DNA of 64,000 nucleotides from Streptomyces sp. NBC_00582 (GCF_036345155.1 NZ_CP107772.1:3968001-4032000); one strand, 5' to 3'. Shown: positions 1 to 9,334, counted from the stretch's first letter. Numbers and translations: made by a program. Notes: generated by a model from the sequence alone, not told the origin.

Positions 1-2
1 GC

Positions 3-1154
3 GTCGGCGGCGGCGAGAACACCAACTGGTTCGTGAAGGACCTGCCCCTGCTGATCGCCTTCGGTGTGCTCGCGGCGTACACCTACTCCTCGGGTCTGCG
101 CGCCCCCGCGCTGATCGCGTTCGTGAAGGACACGCTGATCTACCTCGTCATCGCGGTGGCGATCATCTACATCCCGATCAAGCTGGGCGGCTTCGACGAC
201 ATCTTCGCCAAGGCCGGCGAGGCGTTCAGCCAGACCAACCCGGCGACGGGCAAGCCGCGCGGCGCGCTGGCCCCGGCCGAACCGGGCCAGTGGACGTACG
301 CGACGCTCGCCCTCGGCTCCGCGCTCGCCCTGTTCATGTACCCGCACTCGATCACCGCGACCCTGTCCTCCAAGAGCCGTGAGGTGATCCGCCGCAACAC
401 CACGATCCTGCCGCTGTACTCCCTGATGCTCGGCCTGCTGGCCCTGCTGGGCTTCATGGCGATCGCGGCCGGCGTCAAGGTCACCAACGGCCAGCTGGCC
501 ATCCCGCAGCTCTTCGAGAACATGTTCCCGGCGTGGTTCGCGGGGGTGGCGTTCGCGGCGATCGGCATCGGCGCGCTCGTCCCGGCGGCCATCATGTCGA
601 TCGCGGCCGCGAACCTCTTCACCCGCAACATCTACAAGGACTTCATCAAGCCGGACGCGACGCCCGCCCAGGAGACCCAGGTCTCCAAGCTGGTCTCGCT
701 GCTGGTGAAGGTCGGGGCGCTGGTCTTCGTCCTGACCATGGACAAGACGGTCGCCATCAACTTCCAGCTGCTGGGCGGCATCTGGATCCTTCAGACCTTC
801 CCGTCCCTGGTCGGCGGTCTGTTCACCCGCTGGTTCCACCGCTGGGCCCTCCTCGCCGGCTGGGCGGTCGGCATGATCTACGGCACGGTCGCCGCGTACG
901 GGGTCGCCTCCCCCACGCAGAAGCACTTCGGCGGCTCGGCCAAGGAGATCCCCGGCATCGGCGAGATCGGCTACATCGGCCTCACGGCGTTCGTGCTGAA
1001 CCTGGTGGTCACGGTGGTCCTGACCTTCGTCCTGAAGGCCGTGAAGGCCCCCGAGGGCATCGACGAGACCAGGCCGGAGGACTACACGGCGGACGCGGGC
1101 GACCCGGGAGTTCAGGTGGAGCTGCCGCCCGCGACCGCGGGGACGAGCCACTAA
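3..1154 (+). CDS. sodium/solute symporter (SSS family), C-terminal part, cut by window edge
   Basis: The reading frame is open from the first bases, so the start lies outside the window; 383 residues are present. They form about eight hydrophobic segments separated by short loops and end in a hydrophilic, acidic tail. The run after the first loop (GLRAPALIAFVKD) and the later MYPHSITATLSSKS stretch resemble the second half of bacterial SSS permeases, particularly the MctP-type monocarboxylate carriers. It should be a cytoplasmic-membrane Na+-coupled uptake protein for a small organic solute; the substrate cannot be read from this fragment. The gene ends convergently with the large NTPase gene, with a short Streptomyces repeat between them. 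The family call is firm and the substrate is open. Confidence 0.85.
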   Translation, partial: VGGGENTNWFVKDLPLLIAFGVLAAYTYSSGLRAPALIAFVKDTLIYLVIAVAIIYIPIKLGGFDDIFAKAGEAFSQTNPATGKPRGALAPAEPGQWTYATLALGSALALFMYPHSITATLSSKSREVIRRNTTILPLYSLMLGLLALLGFMAIAAGVKVTNGQLAIPQLFENMFPAWFAGVAFAAIGIGALVPAAIMSIAAANLFTRNIYKDFIKPDATPAQETQVSKLVSLLVKVGALVFVLTMDKTVAINFQLLGGIWILQTFPSLVGGLFTRWFHRWALLAGWAVGMIYGTVAAYGVASPTQKHFGGSAKEIPGIGEIGYIGLTAFVLNLVVTVVLTFVLKAVKAPEGIDETRPEDYTADAGDPGVQVELPPATAGTSH

Positions 1155-1176
1155 CCGACGCTGACCCCGCCCGCCC

Positions 1177-1245
1177 AGGGGCGCGGGGCTGTATCACCAT
1201 GCGGCTCCGCAGCGTGGGCGCGAGCAACCACACACAACCCGCAGC
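1177..1245. repeat. interspersed Streptomyces intergenic repeat, copy 1
   Basis: This is about 69 bp of the form GGGGCGCGGGGCT, then a GCGGCTCCGC hairpin core, then a second GGGCGCGA half. Closely similar copies lie at 13884-13952 and 21271-21340. It sits between two convergent genes and may be transcribed as a hairpin. Confidence 0.7.
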
Positions 1246-1291
1246 GGGCCGCCGACACCGAGCACCACGTCGGCCCGCTGTCGGCTGCGGC

Positions 1292-4200
1292 CTACTCCCG
1301 CGTCCGCCGAGCCATCGCACCCCAGAAACGGTCCAACTCCCGCACCCGCATCCCGACCCAGGGCGGCGTCTTCCGCCGCACCCCCCGCGGCAGAAAGCGC
1401 CGCACCCGCCCCGGCAGCAGCGCCTGCTGCTGCCGGCAGAACGGCTCACGGATCTCACCGCGGGGCAGCCGGCCGCGCGGCGGGTAGGGGCAGAGCTGGA
1501 ACGTGCAGTCGGGCAGACAGGTCGTCCCCGGTTCGGGCGGGGTGGACGTCCCGACCTTCAGCCCGGGCCGCAGCGGCTCCCGGTCGGTGCGGATGCACGG
1601 CGGCAGGGGCGTACCCGGCTGCTCCGCGCGGGCCAGGCGTTCCTCGACCTCGTCCGGGTGCCCGTCGCGTTCGATGAGGTTCAGCATCACCAGGACATCG
1701 GCGACGAGCCGTTGGGCGCGCGGGTCCAGGGTGCTCCAGCCGACCGACGGCGGAATCCACAGACTGTGCCTGCGGTGGCCCCCACAGGTGTCGGTGCGGG
1801 CCCCGATGTTGTCGGCGACGCCCTTCTCGTCGATCCACAGGAACCGCTCGGGCTGCCCGGTCTCCAGGGCGAGGGCCACCAGATCACCGGCTTCGGCGAC
1901 GAACGGATGCAGACATCGCCGGGGCGTCGCACCGGACGGGTCGGTGCGGCCCGGCGCCGCGTTCACCGTGCCGGCCATCGACAGCCAGCGCCGCACGGTC
2001 TGTACGGCGGTGGCCCCGCCGTGGCCGCCGGCGCAGTCCTCGAGTTCCCACAGGCACAGCGCGTGCAACAGGCTGAGCTGGGCGTACCAGCACCGGGACT
2101 CCTGCAGCACGGTCTCCGCCTGCCGGATCAGATCGGCGCGCCCGCCGGGGTAGGCCTCCGGATGCCGTGACCGCCGGTTGGCCGCGTACTTGAAGCCCTG
2201 GGCCAGCGCGGCCTCCAGGGCGAGCGGCAGATCGGGGGCGCCGCCGGTGAAGTTCGGGTCGAGATGGCGCAGCCACTTGGTGAGGCGTTCGCGTGCCTCG
2301 TCGCGGTGGGCCTCGTCGACGGAGCCGAGGAGCATCGGGACCATCCAGGCCCGCATCACGAACTCCCGGAAGAGGGCGACCCGTCGTTCGCGGTAGCGCC
2401 GGTTCAGTTCCTTGCGGTCCTGCTGCAGCCGCCGTACGCGCTCGGTCGACGCGGCGCCCGAGAGCGAGGTCGCCGACCGCGCCCGGCCCATGCGGGCGGC
2501 CCAGGTCTCGTACTCCCGCCGCTTTCGGGCCCTCAGTTCCTCCAGCCGGTCCTCGTACTCCCGCACCGGGTCGCTGGTGAGACCGACCCGCTCACGGATC
2601 ACGGCGAACGCGGCGTTGCCGCCGGCCCCGAACTCCTGGGCGACGGCCAGGCGGATGGAGTAGGAGTCCTCCTCGATGCCGAGCCGGAAGAGCTCCCAGT
2701 ACAGCGGGGTGGTGTCGACCCGGTCGGACACCTTGCGCAGGGCGGCTCCGAGTTGTCTGAGCACCCTGCGCTTGGCGTCCCTCAGGGTGCGCCGGTCGCC
2801 CTTGACGGCGGGCCAGCGCTCGCGCACCGCGGTCACGATGTCGCCCAGCCGCCGGGGATCGTTCTCCGCGCTCTCGATCTCCAGGGCCGCGGCATACAGG
2901 TCGAGGGCCTTCGGATCGCCCGTGCGGCGGCTCGCGGCGTCGCACAGCCGCAGGGCCGGCGGGCGTCCCCCGACGGCCGACTGGCGGACCCGCTCGGCGA
3001 CCCCCTTGCGCACACCGGCCCGGATTCCGCTCCCGGGAGCCGGCAGCCCGGTCTCCCTCGCCCGGGACAGCAGCACCAGGGCGATGAGCAGTTCCCGGCT
3101 GGGGCCGGGCGGTTGCAGCGCCCCCTCGACCAGTTCGCCGGCGCCCCGCTCCCCCATCTGGTGCAACAGGCGGTGGCCCAGGTAGGCCTGGAGGATGCTG
3201 TGCGGGAAGCGGACCTTGCGCTCGGAGCCCTCCACCAGTTTGAGCCGGCCCGCCTGGGCCGCGAGACGGGCGAGACCGGCGTGGCACTGGTCCATGTTGC
3301 CCTCGCGCAGCCTCCGGCGTTCCTCGTCGCCGAGCCGCTCGCACAGCGCCTCCCAGATCCGCTGCCGTTGCCAGTCGGCGAGGACGTTGCCCTGCTTGCC
3401 GTAGCGGTCGAACACCCGCCCGGACCAGAGGTGTTCCAGCCGGGCCCGGGCCCGGCTTGCGGGACCGGGGTGGAGGACCTCCGGGTCGAGCAGTTCCGCG
3501 AAGCCGACCTCCAGCTTGTCCTGGAGCAGTCCGACGCAGGCCAGGGCCGAGACCGCCTCCAGGGTGTCGCGGCGCTCCTGCGGCGTCAGCGGGACCTCCT
3601 CGCGCAGCTTCCCCTCGCACAGCGCCTCGGCCCAGCTCTCCAGCAGCCACAGCCGCAGGGCGGCCCGGTCGCGGCCGCGGGTGCTCAGGTGGTGGGGGGC
3701 GCGGTCCGGACTGTCGTGCTCCAGGGCTCCGCGCCGGTGGAGTTCGCGGACGATCCGGAGGTAGATCGGTGACTCGGTCACCTCGGCCGTCTCCACGATC
3801 CAGTCCAGTCGGCGCTCGTCGGTCCCGGGTCCGCCCGCTTCGACGAAGCGCAGGGCCGCCTCCTCGCCGAGCGGCTCCAGTTCGACGATCGCGGCGGAGG
3901 TGTTCTCCAGGGGGCTGTGCGGCCGGGAGGCGATGACCAGGGGCAGCTTCTCCTCGTGGGCGCGTTCGATGGCCCGGCGGATGACGTTGTCCCGGCTCTG
4001 CTGACGGCCGTCGTCGAGGAGGGCCTCCTCCAGCCCGTCGGCGAGGACGACCGGCTTGTCGTCGGCGAGGAGCTGCTGCCAGACCCGGTCGGTCTTGGTG
4101 CGCGCCAGGATGCCCTTGGGCGCCTCGTCGGTGAAGCGCCGTCTGGCCAGGCGTTCGAAGTTCAGATCCGACCCGTCCGCCGCGTCCCGCAGCCGGATCG

Positions 4201-4843
4201 GCACCGGTACGGCGTTCTGGTGGGCCAGGAGTTCGCTGAGCCGTACGAGGACGGCGGTCTTGCCCGAGCCGACGCCGCCGACCAGCAGATAGGGCCGCCG
4301 GGTGTCGCGCTCCCGCAACCGCTCGGCGATGACCTGGGCGATCTCGTCCCGGCCCACGATCTCGGCGGTGTCGGGACCGGCGGTGGGCACCAGCTTGCGG
4401 GGGTCGCGCAGCGCCTTGGCGAGGTAACGCCGTTTGGTCCAGCGGTACCACCAGAACAGGAACAGCGCGGCGGCGACGGAGGCGGCGAGGATCGGGCCGA
4501 CGAACTTGAAGACGGTCTCGAAGCCCTCGTTGTTCTGACGCCAGTGCTCGAACCAGGTCGTGTCGTGGGTGATGAGGATGAACACGCCCTCGCCGATCCA
4601 GGCGAGCAGCGCCAGCGCGGCGACCAGCCAGATCGCCCGGGTGATGTTGGCGTAGGAGACCCGCCGGTGCCACTTCCTGGGGCGGGCGGTGCCGCGGCGG
4701 GCCTCCAGACGGATCGTCAGGGTGTGCCAGCGGCCCACGAGGCCGTGTCCGACCCGGTTGCCGGCGCGCCGCAGGTCCAGTGTCGCCATCGGCGCGTCAC
4801 GCGGTCGCTCCTTGCCGGGCGGGTGACGGACGACCCTCGTCAT
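1292..4843 (-). CDS. membrane-anchored NACHT/STAND-like P-loop NTPase
   Basis: This 1183-residue protein has a basic N terminus and two predicted membrane helices (about residues 70-91 and 115-133). A cytoplasmic NTPase module follows, with Walker A GGVGSGKT (189-196), a Walker B-like strand PVVLADGLEE (264-273) and a sensor-like LVIASRP (302-308). About 800 residues of Arg/Leu-rich helical sequence come next, and the C-terminal end carries several cysteines (CLPDCTFQLC). The architecture suits a membrane-tethered STAND/NACHT sensor ATPase; proteins of this class include immune and signalling switches, but no effector domain is recognisable. The ATG at 4843 has an AAGGAG site about 10 bases upstream; an internal ATG at residue 19 is the alternative. 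It is divergent from the GNAT gene. The specific function is unknown. Confidence 0.75.
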   Translation of the reverse strand: MTRVVRHPPGKERPRDAPMATLDLRRAGNRVGHGLVGRWHTLTIRLEARRGTARPRKWHRRVSYANITRAIWLVAALALLAWIGEGVFILITHDTTWFEHWRQNNEGFETVFKFVGPILAASVAAALFLFWWYRWTKRRYLAKALRDPRKLVPTAGPDTAEIVGRDEIAQVIAERLRERDTRRPYLLVGGVGSGKTAVLVRLSELLAHQNAVPVPIRLRDAADGSDLNFERLARRRFTDEAPKGILARTKTDRVWQQLLADDKPVVLADGLEEALLDDGRQQSRDNVIRRAIERAHEEKLPLVIASRPHSPLENTSAAIVELEPLGEEAALRFVEAGGPGTDERRLDWIVETAEVTESPIYLRIVRELHRRGALEHDSPDRAPHHLSTRGRDRAALRLWLLESWAEALCEGKLREEVPLTPQERRDTLEAVSALACVGLLQDKLEVGFAELLDPEVLHPGPASRARARLEHLWSGRVFDRYGKQGNVLADWQRQRIWEALCERLGDEERRRLREGNMDQCHAGLARLAAQAGRLKLVEGSERKVRFPHSILQAYLGHRLLHQMGERGAGELVEGALQPPGPSRELLIALVLLSRARETGLPAPGSGIRAGVRKGVAERVRQSAVGGRPPALRLCDAASRRTGDPKALDLYAAALEIESAENDPRRLGDIVTAVRERWPAVKGDRRTLRDAKRRVLRQLGAALRKVSDRVDTTPLYWELFRLGIEEDSYSIRLAVAQEFGAGGNAAFAVIRERVGLTSDPVREYEDRLEELRARKRREYETWAARMGRARSATSLSGAASTERVRRLQQDRKELNRRYRERRVALFREFVMRAWMVPMLLGSVDEAHRDEARERLTKWLRHLDPNFTGGAPDLPLALEAALAQGFKYAANRRSRHPEAYPGGRADLIRQAETVLQESRCWYAQLSLLHALCLWELEDCAGGHGGATAVQTVRRWLSMAGTVNAAPGRTDPSGATPRRCLHPFVAEAGDLVALALETGQPERFLWIDEKGVADNIGARTDTCGGHRRHSLWIPPSVGWSTLDPRAQRLVADVLVMLNLIERDGHPDEVEERLARAEQPGTPLPPCIRTDREPLRPGLKVGTSTPPEPGTTCLPDCTFQLCPYPPRGRLPRGEIREPFCRQQQALLPGRVRRFLPRGVRRKTPPWVGMRVRELDRFWGAMARRTRE

Positions 4844-5000
4844 CGTGCGTTCTCCTTCCGAGAGCGGTGCTCGGGACGGAGGAGCTGAGGGGCGACCACG
4901 CCTTCTTCCATGGAATCACTCCCGCCCCACCCCGCAACCCGGGCGTCCCCGCCGGGAAAACGGGAGGTTTCCGCCGGCGGGGGTCCGGCAGACTCGGGCC

Positions 5001-5507
5001 ATGGACATCGTGATACGGCGGGCGGAGCCCGGTGAGTACGAGGCGCTGGGTGAGATCACCGCGCGGGCCTATCTCCAGGACGGTCTGCTCGACTACGGCG
5101 AGGGGGACGCGTACCTGCCGGTGCTGAAGGACGTGGCCGCGCGGGCGGCCGCCGCCGAGGTGCTGGTCGCCGTCGAGGGGGAACGGCTGCTGGGCGGGGT
5201 CACGTTCGTCGCGGGGCCCGGGCCGGTCGCCGACATCGCGCGGCCCGGCGAGGCCGAGATCCGCGCGCTCGCGGTCGCGCACGAGGCGCGGGGCCGGGGT
5301 GCCGGGGAGGCCCTGGTGCGGGCCTGCCTCGACCGGGCGCGGGCCACGGAGGGCTGCACGGCGGTCGTCCTGTCGAGCCAGCGCAGCATGCACACCGCGC
5401 ACCGGATCTACGAACGTCTCGGCTTCGTCCGTACACCCGAGCGGGACTGGAATCCCGTGCCGCATCTGGACGACGTCACTCTTCTCGCCTACGAGTTGAC
5501 GCTCTGA
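5001..5507 (+). CDS. GNAT-family N-acetyltransferase
   Basis: This 168-residue protein fits a single GNAT domain. The acetyl-CoA-binding region is visible as IRALAVAHEARGRGAGEAL (motif A, V-x-x-x-x-R-G-x-G-x-G/A) at about residues 90-108, followed by the C-terminal NxxA-like helix and YERLGF. It would transfer an acetyl group from acetyl-CoA to an amine; the substrate is unknown. The ATG at 5001 begins the conserved MDIVIRRAEPGE sequence; no strong ribosome-binding site precedes it, so a leaderless or weakly initiated transcript is possible. Its start is divergent from the NTPase gene, and its stop lies about 60 bases before the nrd riboswitch. An upstream in-frame ATG at 4845 would add an atypical basic extension and is not preferred. 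Confidence 0.85.
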   Translation: MDIVIRRAEPGEYEALGEITARAYLQDGLLDYGEGDAYLPVLKDVAARAAAAEVLVAVEGERLLGGVTFVAGPGPVADIARPGEAEIRALAVAHEARGRGAGEALVRACLDRARATEGCTAVVLSSQRSMHTAHRIYERLGFVRTPERDWNPVPHLDDVTLLAYELTL

Positions 5508-5570
5508 CACCACCCCGACACAACATCTGGGGGTGGCGTGACAGGCGAGCACAAGATGTATGCTCATGCT

Positions 5571-5674
5571 CGTTGTCGCCGCAGGGGAATCCGGTGCGAA
5601 TCCGGAACTGTCCCGCAACGGTGTACTTGTGCATGTCTGTGCACGAGCGTCAGTCCGAGGACCTGCCGACAGCG
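5571..5674 (+). promoter_or_regulatory. adenosylcobalamin riboswitch upstream of nrdA
   Basis: The conserved core GGGAATCCGGTGCGAATCC starts near 5585 and is followed by ACTGTCCCGCAACGGTG. The B12 box AGTCCGAGGACCTGCC lies at about 5652-5667. An 8-bp P1 helix closes the aptamer: CGTTGTCG (5571-5578) with CGACAGCG (5667-5674). A possible -10 TATGCT (5559-5564) would start transcription at the aptamer. In S. coelicolor this element represses nrdABS when coenzyme B12 is plentiful. Bases 5675-5808 are GC-rich, with overlapping CCCGG/CCGGG pairings that could form the expression platform; I could not assign a single terminator. Confidence 0.92.
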
Positions 5675-5808
5675 CGCCCGGCCGTCCCGGTCCGGGTGTC
5701 CTGACGTCCGGGCCTCGTGGAGTGGGCCGGTGGACGCGACGCCGTGCGCGCTCGTGTGCTGCCCCCTGCCCTTTGCGAGGCCCCCTGCCGAGCGAGGGAG
5801 AGCCCCAC

Positions 5809-8166
5809 GTGACCATCGCGCCAGCCGATCCGGCCTCAGCGATCCAGCCGGACTTCGACGGTCCCGGTGCCGCGCTGCTGCGGACCCTGACCGAGCTGAC
5901 CGCCGACCTCCCCGACGCCGACCCCGGTCGGGTCGCCGCCGCCGCGCTGCGCGGCCGGTCGGCGCGGGCGGACGAGACGGAGCTGCGCGAGCTGGCCACG
6001 GAGGCGGCCGCCGGCCTGATCTCCGAGGACCCCGCCTACTCGAAGCTGGCCGCCCGGCTGCTGACGGTCTCGATCGCCGCGGAGGCCGCCTCGCAGGGTG
6101 TGACGTCCTTCACGGAGTCCGTCGCCGTGGGCCACCGCGAGGGGCTGGTCGCCGACCGCACCGCCGCGTTCGTACGGCTGCACGCGACCCGGCTGGACGC
6201 GCTGATCGACCCGGCCGCCGACGACCGCTTCGGCTACTTCGGACTGCGCACCCTGCACAGCCGCTATCTGCTGCGCCACCCCCTCACCCGTAAGGTCGTG
6301 GAGACGCCCCAGCACTTCCTGCTGCGGGTCGCGAGCGGTCTCGCCGAGGACGACACCACCCGTGCCGTGGACGAGGTCGCCGCGCTCTACGGGCTCATGA
6401 GCCGGCTCGACTACCTGCCGTCCTCCCCCACGCTCTTCAACTCCGGCACCCGGCACCCCCAGATGTCGTCCTGCTACCTCCTCGACTCCCCGCTGGACGA
6501 GCTGGACTCGATCTACGACCGCTACCACCAGGTGGCCCGGCTGTCGAAGCACGCCGGCGGCATCGGGCTGTCGTACTCCCGGATCCGCTCGCGCGGTTCG
6601 CTGATCCGCGGCACCAACGGGCACTCCAACGGCATCGTGCCGTTCCTGAAGACCCTGGACGCCTCCGTCGCCGCCGTGAACCAGGGCGGGCGGCGCAAGG
6701 GCGCGGCCGCGGTCTATCTGGAGACCTGGCACTCCGACATCGAGGAGTTCCTGGAGCTGCGTGACAACACCGGTGAGGACGCCCGCCGTACGCACAACCT
6801 GAACCTGGCGCACTGGATCCCGGACGAGTTCATGCGCCGGGTGAACGCCGACGGGCAGTGGTCGCTGTTCTCGCCCTCCGACGTGCCCGAGCTGGTCGAC
6901 CTGTGGGGCGAGGAGTTCGACGCCGCGTACCGCAAGGCGGAGGCGGCCGGACTCGCGAAGAAGACCATCCCGGCGCGCGACCTGTACGGCCGGATGATGC
7001 GGACCCTCGCGCAGACCGGCAACGGCTGGATGACCTTCAAGGACGCGGCCAACCGCACCGCCAACCAGACGGCGCTGCCGGGCCATGTCGTGCACTCCTC
7101 CAACCTCTGCACGGAGATCCTGGAGGTCACGAACGACGGCGAGACGGCGGTCTGCAACCTGGGGTCGGTGAACCTCGGCGCGTTCGTCGACACGACGACC
7201 GGTGACCTCGACTGGGAGCGGCTGGACGGAGCCGTCCGCACGGCCGTCACCTTCCTCGACCGGGTCGTCGACATCAACTTCTACCCGACCGAGCAGGCGG
7301 GCCGGTCCAACGCCAAGTGGCGTCCGGTGGGCCTGGGCGCGATGGGGCTGCAGGACGTCTTCTTCAAGCTGCGGCTGCCCTTCGACTCCGCCGGGGCCCG
7401 GGAGCTGTCGACGCGGATCGCCGAGCGGATCATGCTCGCGGCGTACGAGGCCTCCGCCGACCTGGCCGAGCGCAGCGGCCCGCTGCCGGCCTGGGAGAAG
7501 ACCCGTACCGCGCGGGGTGTGCTGCACCCGGACCACTACGGTGTCGCCTTCACCTGGCCGGAGCGCTGGGCGGCGCTGCGCGAGCGGATCGCCACGACGG
7601 GTCTGCGCAACAGCCTGCTGCTCGCGATCGCGCCGACCGCCACGATCGCCTCGATCGCCGGTGTCTACGAGTGCATCGAGCCGCAGGTGTCCAACCTGTT
7701 CAAGCGCGAGACGCTGTCGGGTGAGTTCCTCCAGGTCAACTCGTATCTGGTCCAGGACCTCAAGGAGCTGGGCGTGTGGGACGCGCGGACCCGGGAGGCG
7801 CTGCGCGAGTCCAACGGCTCGGTGCAGGACTTCGCGTGGATCCCGGCCGACGTACGGGCCCTGTACCGGACGGCGTGGGAGATCCCGCAGCGTGGCCTGA
7901 TCGACATGGCCGCCGCCCGCACCCCGTTCCTGGACCAGTCCCAGTCCCTGAACCTGTTCCTGGAGACGCCGACCATCGGCAAGCTCTCCTCGATGTACGC
8001 GTACGCCTGGAAGTCGGGCCTGAAGACGACGTACTACCTGCGGTCGCGTCCGGCGACCCGGATCGCCCGCGCCGCACAAGCATCCCTTCCCGTGCAGCAG
8101 ACCGCCGACCCCGACGCCGTCGCCTGCTCCCTTGAGAACCCCGAGTCCTGCGAGGCCTGCCAGTAA
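5809..8166 (+). CDS. nrdA: class Ia ribonucleoside-diphosphate reductase, large (alpha) subunit
   Basis: This 785-residue catalytic subunit makes deoxyribonucleotides from ribonucleoside diphosphates with NrdB. An active-site cysteine pair is visible at C222 (MSSCYLLDSP) and C449 (AVCNLGS). The N432-x-C434-x-E436 catalytic triad (SNLCTEIL) is present, as is the C-terminal CxxC shuttle C781/C784 in the final SCEACQ. The N-terminal ~100 residues form the regulatory region. The GTG at 5809 is preceded by a GAGGGAG site 7 bases upstream and follows the riboswitch; the open frame further upstream runs through the riboswitch and is not coding. The stop overlaps the nrdB start as TAATG, so translation is coupled. 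B12 should repress the operon through the leader. Confidence 0.96.
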   Translation: MTIAPADPASAIQPDFDGPGAALLRTLTELTADLPDADPGRVAAAALRGRSARADETELRELATEAAAGLISEDPAYSKLAARLLTVSIAAEAASQGVTSFTESVAVGHREGLVADRTAAFVRLHATRLDALIDPAADDRFGYFGLRTLHSRYLLRHPLTRKVVETPQHFLLRVASGLAEDDTTRAVDEVAALYGLMSRLDYLPSSPTLFNSGTRHPQMSSCYLLDSPLDELDSIYDRYHQVARLSKHAGGIGLSYSRIRSRGSLIRGTNGHSNGIVPFLKTLDASVAAVNQGGRRKGAAAVYLETWHSDIEEFLELRDNTGEDARRTHNLNLAHWIPDEFMRRVNADGQWSLFSPSDVPELVDLWGEEFDAAYRKAEAAGLAKKTIPARDLYGRMMRTLAQTGNGWMTFKDAANRTANQTALPGHVVHSSNLCTEILEVTNDGETAVCNLGSVNLGAFVDTTTGDLDWERLDGAVRTAVTFLDRVVDINFYPTEQAGRSNAKWRPVGLGAMGLQDVFFKLRLPFDSAGARELSTRIAERIMLAAYEASADLAERSGPLPAWEKTRTARGVLHPDHYGVAFTWPERWAALRERIATTGLRNSLLLAIAPTATIASIAGVYECIEPQVSNLFKRETLSGEFLQVNSYLVQDLKELGVWDARTREALRESNGSVQDFAWIPADVRALYRTAWEIPQRGLIDMAAARTPFLDQSQSLNLFLETPTIGKLSSMYAYAWKSGLKTTYYLRSRPATRIARAAQASLPVQQTADPDAVACSLENPESCEACQ

Positions 8167-9179
8167 TGAGTTCCACCGAGAAGAACCTGCTCGACCCGGG
8201 CTTCGAACTGACCCTGCGCCCGATGCGCTACCCGGACTTCTACGAGCGCTACCGGGACGCCATCAAGAACACCTGGACCGTCGAGGAGGTCGACCTCCAC
8301 TCGGACGTCGCCGACCTCGCCAAGCTGTCCCCGATGGAGCAGCACCTGATCGGCCGGCTGGTCGCCTTCTTCGCGACGGGTGACTCGATCGTGGCGAACA
8401 ACCTGGTGCTGACGCTGTACAAGCACATCAACTCCCCCGAGGCGCGCCTCTATCTGAGCAGGCAGCTCTTCGAGGAGGCCGTCCACGTCCAGTTCTATCT
8501 GACGCTGCTGGACACCTATCTGCCCGACCCGGACGACCGGGCGGCCGCCTTCGACGCGGTCGAGAACATCCCGTCGATCCGCGAGAAGGCCGAGTTCTGC
8601 TTCAAGTGGATCAACGAGGTCGAGAAGATCGACCGTCTGGAGTCGCAGGCCGACCGCCGCCGCTTCCTGCTCAACCTGATCTGCTTCGCCGCGTGCATCG
8701 AGGGCCTGTTCTTCTACGGCGCCTTCGCGTACGTCTACTGGTTCCGCAGCCGGGGTCTGCTGCACGGTCTCGCCACCGGTACCAACTGGGTGTTCCGGGA
8801 CGAGACCATGCACATGAGCTTCGCGTTCGACGTGGTCGACACGGTCCGCAAGGAGGAGCCGGAGCTGTTCGACGAGCGGCTTCAGCAGCAGGTCACCGAC
8901 ATGCTCCGGGAGGCCGTCGAGGCGGAGCTGCAGTTCGCGCGGGACCTGTGCGGCGACGGACTGCCGGGCATGAACACCGACTCGATGCGGCAGTACCTGG
9001 AGTGCGTCGCCGACCAGCGCCTCACCCGGCTGGGCTTCGCCCCGGTGTACGGCTCGGAGAACCCGTTCTCCTTCATGGAGCTGCAGGGCGTTCAGGAGCT
9101 GACCAACTTCTTCGAGCGGCGCCCGTCGGCGTACCAGGTCGCGGTGGAGGGCACGGTCGACCTGGACGAGGACTTCTGA
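8166..9179 (+). CDS. nrdB: class Ia ribonucleoside-diphosphate reductase, small (beta) subunit
   Basis: This 337-residue protein is the ferritin-like subunit that houses the di-iron/tyrosyl radical cofactor. Metal-ligand motifs of the R2 family are visible: EEAVHVQFY (E and H ligands), EGLFFYGAFAYVYWF in the radical-bearing helix, and RDETMHMSF in the last ligand helix. The C terminus ends in the acidic-aromatic DLDEDF tail that docks onto NrdA. The ATG shares its A with the nrdA stop codon. Length and order match the Streptomyces nrdABS operon. A small antisense-strand gene overlaps the last 88 bases. Confidence 0.96.
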   Translation: MSSTEKNLLDPGFELTLRPMRYPDFYERYRDAIKNTWTVEEVDLHSDVADLAKLSPMEQHLIGRLVAFFATGDSIVANNLVLTLYKHINSPEARLYLSRQLFEEAVHVQFYLTLLDTYLPDPDDRAAAFDAVENIPSIREKAEFCFKWINEVEKIDRLESQADRRRFLLNLICFAACIEGLFFYGAFAYVYWFRSRGLLHGLATGTNWVFRDETMHMSFAFDVVDTVRKEEPELFDERLQQQVTDMLREAVEAELQFARDLCGDGLPGMNTDSMRQYLECVADQRLTRLGFAPVYGSENPFSFMELQGVQELTNFFERRPSAYQVAVEGTVDLDEDF

Positions 9180-9334
9180 CCCTCCCTCTCTCCGCGGGCC
9201 TCCTGGGCCTCCCTGATCTGCCGGTCGGCGCGCCGGTCGCGCACGACGCCGAGCACGGACGGGAGGACCAGGAGGACGAGGATCCCCAGGACCAGGAGCA
9301 TTCCGACGAGGCCTTCGATCTGGTTCGTGTTCAT
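9092..9334 (-). CDS. small single-pass membrane protein, overlapping the nrdB 3' end
   Basis: This 80-residue product has a short polar N terminus (MNTNQIEG), one strong hydrophobic helix (about residues 9-30), then a positively charged stretch (RDRRADRQIREAQEARGERE) and a polar tail. The helix plus basic juxtamembrane region looks like a real membrane protein and not shadow coding. The last third, however, is antiparallel to nrdB and may reflect nrdB codon structure. It is transcribed divergently from nrdS and convergently with nrdB. No family is recognised. The alternative is that the reading frame is fortuitous. Confidence 0.5.
   Translation of the reverse strand: MNTNQIEGLVGMLLVLGILVLLVLPSVLGVVRDRRADRQIREAQEARGEREGQKSSSRSTVPSTATWYADGRRSKKLVSS

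Noticed and set aside
533..2170. Long plus-strand frame of 545 codons across the symporter and NTPase genes
   Set aside because: It reads as Arg/Gly/Pro low-complexity shadow of two well-supported genes in other frames.
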